Under the pieces are notes generated by a model, which saw only the letters and a program-made list of their open reading frames with translations, did no database searches and was not told the origin of the DNA. From positions 6,460,001-6,524,000 of the forward strand of contig NZ_WSRO01000002.1 of the NCBI RefSeq assembly GCF_009769735.1: a DNA stretch of 64,000 bases, written 5' to 3'. Positions within the stretch are counted from its first letter, which is position 1. Each line of letters starts with the position of its first letter. Source of the DNA: Streptomyces sp. BA2 (GTDB lineage: Bacteria > Actinomycetota > Actinomycetes > Streptomycetales > Streptomycetaceae). Positions 58,754 through 64,000 of the stretch are shown here, in pieces. A program made the translations under genes and the position numbers.

Positions 58754-58904
58754 GTAGAGAGAACTTCCCAGTGACCTCCAACTCCCGGCAGGCCTGAGGG
58801 TAAAGGGAGAGTGGCCATGTGGTGGCGCCCGCGTGGCGTGACCAGGGGTGTCCGCATGCCGGACTGCGAGTGTCATCCCCTGGGACGGAGCGTAGGGTGC
58901 TTGC

Positions 58905-59945
58905 ATGTCTCGCAGCATCAATCTCGCAGTGATCCCCGGTGATGGAATCGGCCAGGAAGTCGTGGCCCAGGGGCTCAAGGTCCTAGGCGCCGTCCTCCCG
59001 CAGGATGTGAAGCTGGAGACCAAGGAGTTCGACTTCGGCGCCAGGCGCTACCACGCGACCGGTGAGACCCTCACCGACGCCGACGTCGATGCCCTCAAGC
59101 AGTACGACGCGATCCTCCTCGGCGCGATCGGCGACCCCTCGGTCCCGTCCGGCGTCCTGGAGCGCGGCTTCCTGCTGAAGCTCCGCTTCCTCTTCGACCA
59201 CCACGTCAACCTGCGGCCGTCGAAGCTGCTCCCGGGTGTGGCGACCCCGCTCAAGGGCGAGCCCGAGATCGACTTCATCGTCGTACGCGAAGGAACCGAG
59301 GGCCCGTACACCGGCAACGGCGGCTCGATCCGCACCGGCACCCCCCACGAGGTGGCGACCGAGGTCTCCGTCAACACCGCCTTCGGTGTGGAGCGCGTGG
59401 TCCGTGACGCCTTCGCCCGCGCGCAGGCCCGCCCGCGCAAGAAGCTGACGCTGGTCCACAAGAACAACGTCCTCGCGTACGCCGGTCACCTCTGGACGAA
59501 CGTCTTCAACGAGGTGGCGAAGGAGTTCCCGGACGTCACCACGGACTACATCCACGTCGACGCCGCGACGATCTACCTCGTCACCGACCCGGCCCGCTTC
59601 GACGTGATCGTCACCGACAACCTCTTCGGCGACATCATCACCGACCTCGCGGCTGCCGTCTCCGGCGGCATCGGCGTCGCGGCCTCCGGCAACATCAACC
59701 CGAGCCGCGAGTTCCCGTCGATGTTCGAGCCCGTGCACGGCTCGGCGCCGGACATCGCGGGCCAGGGCAAGGCCGACCCGTCGGCCACCGTCCTGTCCGT
59801 CGCACTGCTCCTGCGTCACCTCGGGTACGAGGACGAGGCGGCGCGCATCGAGACGGCCGTCTCCGCGGACCTCGCGGAGCGCGGCGAGACGGTCCGCAGC
59901 ACCGAGCAGATCGGCGACGCGCTCGCCGTACGAGTAGCGGGCTGA
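58905..59945 (+). CDS. leuB: 3-isopropylmalate dehydrogenase
   Basis: This 346-residue enzyme oxidises and decarboxylates 3-isopropylmalate in leucine synthesis, using NAD+ and Mg2+. Motifs: GDGIGQEVV at the N-terminus, [13 protein letters not shown], catalytic Lys in [12 protein letters not shown] and metal-binding [15 protein letters not shown], then [26 protein letters not shown] (58893-58898) six bases before the ATG without a Shine-Dalgarno suggests a leaderless mRNA. A 14-bp hairpin separates it from ilvE. Confidence 0.96.
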   Translation: MSRSINLAVIPGDGIGQEVVAQGLKVLGAVLPQDVKLETKEFDFGARRYHATGETLTDADVDALKQYDAILLGAIGDPSVPSGVLERGFLLKLRFLFDHHVNLRPSKLLPGVATPLKGEPEIDFIVVREGTEGPYTGNGGSIRTGTPHEVATEVSVNTAFGVERVVRDAFARAQARPRKKLTLVHKNNVLAYAGHLWTNVFNEVAKEFPDVTTDYIHVDAATIYLVTDPARFDVIVTDNLFGDIITDLAAAVSGGIGVAASGNINPSREFPSMFEPVHGSAPDIAGQGKADPSATVLSVALLLRHLGYEDEAARIETAVSADLAERGETVRSTEQIGDALAVRVAG

Positions 59946-59970
59946 CCCGGTAGCTCACCCCTCTGACACA

Positions 59971-60006
59971 GAAGCCGCCGGGTCTGGTTCACGACCCGGC
60001 GGCTTC
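59971..60006 (+). terminator. terminator after leuB
   Basis: GAAGCCGCCGGGTC (59971-59984) pairs perfectly with GACCCGGCGGCTTC (59993-60006) around an 8-base loop, followed by TCGT. It starts 25 bases past the leuB stop. Confidence 0.87.
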
Positions 60007-60105
60007 TCGTATGCGGCTCCGGGTGCCACCATCGACCCCTGGGCCGCATTCACGCTGTTTCTTCCTCGGCGCCACGCGAGCGATAATCGAACGTGGGGCC
60101 GCGGA

Positions 60106-60150
60106 ATGCAGGGTTACTCGGACGTCCTAGTACGAGAAGTACAGGCGTGA
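60106..60150 (+). CDS. candidate ilvE leader peptide, 14 aa
   Basis: ATG 60106 to TGA 60150 encodes [14 protein letters not shown]. The core Val-Leu-Val and a further Val use GTC, CTA, GTA and GTA; CTA and GTA are rare in Streptomyces. It lies 40 bases before ilvE and 18 bases past a -10-like GATAAT (60082-60087). I see no strong terminator between it and ilvE, so any control would be translational. The evidence is position and composition only. Confidence 0.4.
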   Translation: MQGYSDVLVREVQA

Positions 60151-60190
60151 GCGCGGTCCGTCACCATCACACCGTGAAGGACTAGTACTC

Positions 60191-61288
60191 ATGACGACGA
60201 CGCCGACACCCTCGATCGAGCTCAAGCCCACCTCCTCCCCGCTGTCGAAGGCGGAGCGCGAGGCGATCCTGGCCAACCCCGGGTTCGGTCGCCACTTCAC
60301 CGATCACATGGTGACGATCAAGTGGACGGAAGGCCGCGGCTGGCACGACGGTCAGCTCGTGCCGTACGGCCCGCTCTCCCTCGACCCGGCGACCAACGTC
60401 CTGCACTACGCGCAGGAGATCTTCGAGGGCCTGAAGGCCTACCGCCAGCCCGACGGCTCGGTGGCCTCCTTCCGCCCCGAGGCCAACGCGGAGCGCTTCC
60501 AGAGGTCGGCGCGGCGGCTCGCGATGCCGGAGCTGCCGGTCGAGACGTTCATCGAGGCGTGCGACGCGCTGGTGAAGCAGGACAAGGCATGGGTGCCGGC
60601 GCATGGTGGCGAGGAGTCGCTGTACCTGCGTCCGTTCATGATCGCGAGCGAGGTCGGCCTGGGCGTGAAGCCCGCCAACGAGTACCTCTTCATTGTCATC
60701 GCCTCGCCCGCGGGCGCGTACTTCCCCGGTGGCGTCAAGCCCGTCTCGATCTGGCTCTCGGAGGACCGCGTGCGCGCGGTGCCCGGCGGTGTGGGCGACG
60801 CCAAGACCGGCGGCAACTACGCGGCGTCGCTGCTGGCGCAGGCGGAGGCGGCGGCGATGGGCTGCGACCAGGTGGCGTACCTGGACGCGGTCGAGCACAA
60901 GTGGGTGGAGGAACTCGGCGGGATGAACCTGTACTTCGTGTACGGGGACAAGATCGTGACGCCGACGTTGACGGGTTCGCTGCTCGCCGGGATCACGAGG
61001 GACTCGCTGCTCACGGTCGCCCGTGACCTCGGGTACTCCTCGGAGGAGTCGCGGGTCTCGATCGACCAGTGGCAGGCGGACACGGCCGAGGGCACGCTGA
61101 CGGAGGTCTTCGCGTGCGGTACGGCGGCGGTGATCACCCCTGTGGGTACGGTCAAGTGCCGCTCGGGCGAGTGGACCCAGAGCGGCGGCGAGCCGGGCCC
61201 GGTCACGATGAGGCTGCGCGAGGCGCTGCTGGATGTGCAACGGGGAACTGCGAAGGACCAGCACGGCTGGATGCACGACCTCGGCTGA
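60191..61288 (+). CDS. ilvE: branched-chain amino acid aminotransferase
   Basis: A 365-residue PLP enzyme (fold type IV) that transfers amino groups to the keto acids of valine, leucine and isoleucine. The Schiff-base Lys is in [17 protein letters not shown], and [24 protein letters not shown] and [16 protein letters not shown] form the phosphate and carboxylate sites. Length matches the long, eukaryote-like BCAT type common in actinobacteria. ATG 60191 has AAGGA upstream. A short Val/Leu-rich ORF precedes it. No gene is coupled downstream; a repeat-rich gap follows. Confidence 0.96.
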   Translation: MTTTPTPSIELKPTSSPLSKAEREAILANPGFGRHFTDHMVTIKWTEGRGWHDGQLVPYGPLSLDPATNVLHYAQEIFEGLKAYRQPDGSVASFRPEANAERFQRSARRLAMPELPVETFIEACDALVKQDKAWVPAHGGEESLYLRPFMIASEVGLGVKPANEYLFIVIASPAGAYFPGGVKPVSIWLSEDRVRAVPGGVGDAKTGGNYAASLLAQAEAAAMGCDQVAYLDAVEHKWVEELGGMNLYFVYGDKIVTPTLTGSLLAGITRDSLLTVARDLGYSSEESRVSIDQWQADTAEGTLTEVFACGTAAVITPVGTVKCRSGEWTQSGGEPGPVTMRLREALLDVQRGTAKDQHGWMHDLG

Positions 61289-61339
61289 GGGGTCCCTGCG
61301 GGGCGGGAGCGGGGCCGTGCCGGCGGCGGTGGCGGTGGG

Positions 61340-61555
61340 GCGGGGTTGTTTTGCTTTCCCTCGCGTGGCGTTGCCGGCTGCGGGGCCGCGCCTGTGGCGG
61401 TGGCGGTGGCGGGTGCTGCGGGGTTGCTTTGCGTTCCCTCGCGTGGCGTTGCCGGCTGCGGGGCCGTGCCGGGGCGGTGGAGGTGGCGGTGGTGCGGGGT
61501 TGCTTTGTGGCCCCTCGCGTCTCGTTGCCGGCTGCGGGTGTGTCGGCTGCGGTGC
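61340..61555. repeat. three degenerate tandem repeats of about 77 bp
   Basis: Units begin at 61340, 61418 and 61494, each starting GCGGGGTTG, passing through CCCTCGCGT and then TTGCCGGCTGCGGG, and ending in GGCGGTGG-rich sequence. The first two are near-identical over about 55 bases; the third diverges. The core TTGCCGGCTGCGGG is one I know from abundant Streptomyces intergenic repeats. Confidence 0.8.
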
Positions 61556-61759
61556 GGCCTGCTTGTTGGGTGCGGGGCCGCGCCGGTATGTCCGTCCTCG
61601 CTATCGTCCGGTGACTGCGGGGCTACTTCGGCTCCGGAGCCTTCGGGAGCCGTGCTCCGGGCAGACATACCGGCACGTCCCCTCCCGAGCGCTGCCGACT
61701 GCGGGTGCATGCGAACCAGGCCCGCCCCGCCCCGCCGACCCCCGGCAAGGTGACCGTCC

Positions 61760-61802
61760 CCCACCCACCCCCCCATCACCGCGGGGCAATCGGGTGGGTG
61801 GG
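61760..61802. terminator. G/C-run hairpin downstream of NCS1 permease
   Basis: CCCACCCACCC (61760-61770) is complementary to GGGTGGGTGGG (61792-61802) with a 21-base loop. It lies about 95 bases past the stop of the permease gene (minus strand), and a second G-rich tract follows near 61855. A terminator for the permease transcript is plausible. Confidence 0.45.
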
Positions 61803-61896
61803 CGGGAAAGGCCTGTTCGTTCAGGGTCGGATGCGGGGTGATCGGGCGGGTGGGTGGGGAGGCCTGTTCGGGAAGGAAAGGCTGCGGGGAAGCTGA

Positions 61897-63342
61897 TCAG
61901 GGGGCCACGCCGACCGCAGGGCCACTCTCCGCCGCCGGCTCAGGCTCAGGCTCAGGCTCCGGAGCCCGCCCCCGCTCAAGGGCCACGTACGCCAGGCCCC
62001 CCACCACCCCCGACAGCAGGAAACTGCAGTCCACCCCGCCCGTCAGGGCGAGCAGCGGCCCCTCGTAGGAGGGCAGCGAGACCGAGGCGAGGCCGACCAC
62101 CGCGCCCAGCGTCCAGCTCACCGTCGCCGGGACGTTCCAGCCCGCCCGGTACCAGTAGATCCCGCCCTTGGAACGGCGGTTGAAGACCTGGAGCGCTTCC
62201 GCGTCGTAGACGCCCCCGCAGCGCACGAAGCCGATCAGGGTGATCACCGCCCACGGTGTGCCGATCGCCGTGAGGAGGAGGACGAAGGACGTCATCGCGT
62301 CCTGCGCCTCCCACGCGTAGTGGCCCACGAACACGCACCCCGTGGCCACCACCGCCACCGTGTACGTCGCCCGCGCCCGCGAAGCACGCGGCAGGATCGC
62401 GTCCAGGTCGAGGCCCATCGAGTACAGCATCAGGCCCGCGTTGCCGACCGAGCCCGCGGAGGCGGCGAGCAGGAGCGGGATCAAGTACCAGGTGGGGGAG
62501 GCGGAAACCAGCGGCCCCGCGTAGTCGAGCGCCGCACCCGCCGCGTACGCCGTGAACGTACCGAAGAGCTGGGGGACGAGGAGTCCGGCGAGAAGGCCCG
62601 CCCACGACGCCCGCAGCACCGTGCGCGAGCTGTGCCGGGCGGGGGAGACGTAGCGCGTGTAGTCGCCCAGGAGCGTGATGAACGCGATCGGGCCGCTCAG
62701 GCCCGCCGCCACAAGCGCGAGCAGCCACGTCGGCCAGAACGAGCCGAGGAGGTAGCCGCCCGCATCGGGGAGCGCCGACGTCGTGAAGTCGGGGGCGTAG
62801 GCCACCGCCCCGAGGATCAGCAGCGCGGTCATGCCGACCGCGAGGACGCGCGACAGGCGCAGCAGGACCCGGTAGCCGTACACCGCGCCCGTGACCGTGG
62901 CGGCGGCGAGCAGCGCGTACACGATCCCGTACGAGAGGCCGCCGGTGGGGAGCCCCGTCAGGCGGTGCAGGACGCCCACCATCACGTCGCCGCCGATCCA
63001 GATGGTCAGCGCGGTGTAGCCGAGGGAGAGGAGGAGGCCGACGATCGAGCCGACCAGGCGGCCCCGTACGCCGAACTGGGCACCGGAGGACGTCGAGAGG
63101 TTGGTGCCCGTGCGGAGCGAGACCAGGGCGAGGGGGGCCGTGAGGGCCGTACCGATCACCGTGCCCGCCACCACGGACGTGACCGACGCCCACCAGCCGA
63201 GGCCGAACGACACCGGCAGCCAGCCGAAGACGATCACCCCGAGGCAGAGGTTGGAGCCGAGCAGGATCGAGATGAGATCGCGGGGGCCGCTGGTGCGTTC
63301 CCCGTCCGGGATGGTGTCGACTCCGCGCTGTTCTATCGGCAT
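61897..63342 (-). CDS. NCS1-family purine/cytosine-type permease
   Basis: A 481-residue membrane protein with 12 predicted helices of the nucleobase:cation symporter-1 family (CodB, allantoin and hydantoin permeases). Family features include NLCLGVIVFGWLPVSFGLGWWASVTSVVAGTVIG in helices 1-2, GAQFGVRGRLVGS and DYTRYVSPARHSSRTVL. The C-terminus has an alternating Glu-Pro run (residues about 460-469). Start ATG 63342. It is divergent from the urease gene, with similar dyads in front of each, so the substrate may be a urea-yielding nitrogen source such as allantoin or a purine; that is inference. Confidence 0.9.
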   Translation of the reverse strand: MPIEQRGVDTIPDGERTSGPRDLISILLGSNLCLGVIVFGWLPVSFGLGWWASVTSVVAGTVIGTALTAPLALVSLRTGTNLSTSSGAQFGVRGRLVGSIVGLLLSLGYTALTIWIGGDVMVGVLHRLTGLPTGGLSYGIVYALLAAATVTGAVYGYRVLLRLSRVLAVGMTALLILGAVAYAPDFTTSALPDAGGYLLGSFWPTWLLALVAAGLSGPIAFITLLGDYTRYVSPARHSSRTVLRASWAGLLAGLLVPQLFGTFTAYAAGAALDYAGPLVSASPTWYLIPLLLAASAGSVGNAGLMLYSMGLDLDAILPRASRARATYTVAVVATGCVFVGHYAWEAQDAMTSFVLLLTAIGTPWAVITLIGFVRCGGVYDAEALQVFNRRSKGGIYWYRAGWNVPATVSWTLGAVVGLASVSLPSYEGPLLALTGGVDCSFLLSGVVGGLAYVALERGRAPEPEPEPEPAAESGPAVGVAP

Positions 63343-63401
63343 GAGGGTGCCCCTGACGCTCGATCGTGGCCGCCTGCGCACACAGGCCGCCGTCCGACTA
63401 T

Positions 63402-63485
63402 TTGAGTGCCGCTCAATGTGACCTGATGCATGCTCGTGCGTCAATGTTTCCGTTGGATCAATCTCGTGGTTAGAGTGTCGTTCAA
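63402..63485. promoter_or_regulatory. pair of related dyads between permease and urease genes
   Basis: TTGAGTGCCGCTCAA (63402-63416) is a perfect 5-bp-arm dyad before the permease. TTAGAGTGTCGTTCAA (63470-63485) before urease is its imperfect counterpart, in opposite orientation (shared TTGAnygnCnCTC core). The second ends 5 bases before the urease Shine-Dalgarno GGAGG. One regulator probably recognises both. Confidence 0.5.
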
Positions 63486-63504
63486 ATGATGGAGGTGTGG
63501 TGGC

Positions 63505-64000
63505 GTGCGGCTTACTCCCACGGAACGCGACCGGCTGCTGCTCTTCGGGGCGGCCGAGCTTGCCAGGGCCCGCAAGGCGCGCGGCCTCAGACTCAACGTC
63601 CCCGAAGCGACCGCGCTGATCGCGGACACGGTGTGCGAGGCGGCCCGCGACGGCGCCAGGCTCGCCGAGGCGATCGAGCGCGCGCGCTCGGCCCTCGGGC
63701 CCGACGACGTCCTGCCGGGCGTCGCGGACGTGGTGACCGAGGTGCATGTGGAGGCCGTCTTCGACGACGGGTCCCGGCTCGCGGTGGTCTCGCAGCCGAT
63801 CGGGGAGGGGCTCGGGAGCGAGGCTCCGGGGGCGCTGCTCCCCGGCCCCGAGCACGAGGAGCTCGCGCCGACCGCGAAGCTCACGGTGCGCAACACCGCC
63901 ACCGTGCCCGTCTCCGTCACCTCGCACTTCCACCTCTTCGAGGCCAACCCCCGGCTCGACTTCGACCGGGTGGCCGCGTACGGCATGCGCTTGGCCGTGC
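63505..64000 (+). CDS. urease gamma/beta fusion subunit, partial
   Basis: The gene runs off the right window edge; 165 residues are visible with no stop. Residues 1-100 are the urease gamma subunit (LTPTERDRLLLFGAAELARARKARGLRLNVPEA, DDVLPGVADVVTEVHVEAVFDDG), and from about 115 the beta subunit begins (TAKLTVRNTATVPVSVTSHFHLFEANPRLDFDRVAAYGMRL). Such ureAB fusions occur in actinobacteria, with the catalytic ureC expected next. GTG 63505 has GGAGG nine bases upstream. Urea hydrolysis for nitrogen fits the divergent NCS1 permease. Confidence 0.93.
   Translation, partial: MRLTPTERDRLLLFGAAELARARKARGLRLNVPEATALIADTVCEAARDGARLAEAIERARSALGPDDVLPGVADVVTEVHVEAVFDDGSRLAVVSQPIGEGLGSEAPGALLPGPEHEELAPTAKLTVRNTATVPVSVTSHFHLFEANPRLDFDRVAAYGMRLAV

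Larger units (their letters stand above)
61289..61896. other. 608-bp gap without a credible gene
   Basis: The frames that are open here give low-complexity Arg/Pro/Gly or repeated peptides on both strands and carry no domain. The first 300 bases are a degenerate repeat, followed by a GC-rich stretch with short inverted sequences (CTCCGGAG-type around 61631-61660) and G/C-run hairpins close to the end of the NCS1 permease gene. I read it as non-coding. Confidence 0.7.

Noticed and set aside
61233..61841. Long open frames in the gap after ilvE on both strands
   Set aside because: They translate to repeated Arg/Gly/Pro-rich peptides created by the GC-rich tandem repeats, with no domain, ribosome site or consistent codon pattern.

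Overview
The window is core chromosome of a Streptomyces. The DNA is very GC-rich, codons end mostly in G or C, many genes start with GTG, and several genes appear to have leaderless promoters. From memory, the gene order (cysteine desulfurase, mnmA, ligA, GGDEF-EAL, gatCAB, GGDEF-EAL, ilvBNC, serA, leuB, ilvE, urease) matches the S. coelicolor SCO5486-SCO5525 interval. I saw no rRNA, tRNA, CRISPR array, prophage or intact insertion sequence.

Layout. 0-5 kb: a partial LysR gene, a WYL regulator, a hydrolase, a TetR gene with a clear operator pair, two small membrane proteins and a cysteine desulfurase. 5-13 kb: a P450, a Tat-type amidase, mnmA, DUF427, a LOG-family protein, an SDR coupled to a MetE-like protein, and ligA. 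13-20 kb: a membrane GGDEF-EAL protein (RmdB-like) and gatC-gatA-small ORF-gatB behind a palindromic promoter. 20-34 kb: an ion-transporter-like permease, secreted phospholipase C, MMPL exporter, GNAT, small proteins, a large LuxR-family ATPase regulator, a PQQ-type lipoprotein, an aldo/keto reductase and a 2-hydroxyacid dehydrogenase. 34-43 kb: a second GGDEF-EAL protein (CdgC-like, degenerate EAL), then ilvB-ilvN-ilvC behind a leader-peptide attenuator, and serA. 43-53 kb: an MFS/TetR pair, a secreted protein, a PucR regulator divergent from the proline catabolic genes, and a MerR-controlled hydrolase/OYE/nitroreductase group. 53-57 kb: a three-gene phospholipid operon, an aac(2')-like acetyltransferase and a scar of two broken genes. 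57-64 kb: a purple acid phosphatase, leuB, ilvE, a repeat-rich gap, an NCS1 permease, and the start of a fused urease gamma/beta gene cut by the window end.

How it fits together. Branched-chain amino acid synthesis is spread over ilvBNC, leuB and ilvE, with serA beside it. The cysteine desulfurase and MnmA belong to the same tRNA sulfur route. GatCAB makes Gln-tRNA and/or Asn-tRNA. Proline dehydrogenase and P5C dehydrogenase convert proline to glutamate under a neighbouring PucR regulator. Two c-di-GMP proteins with contrasting active sites lie about 20 kb apart.

Most notable: the ilvB attenuator and a possible second branched-chain leader before ilvE; a lipid operon with a PlsC-DedA-like fusion and a CDP-alcohol transferase lacking two motif aspartates; a 43-bp dispersed repeat that forms part of two coding sequences; and promoters whose -10 boxes sit inside perfect palindromes (gatC, aac(2')). 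I found no clearly new multi-gene system; the best leads are the lipid operon and the ilvE leader.
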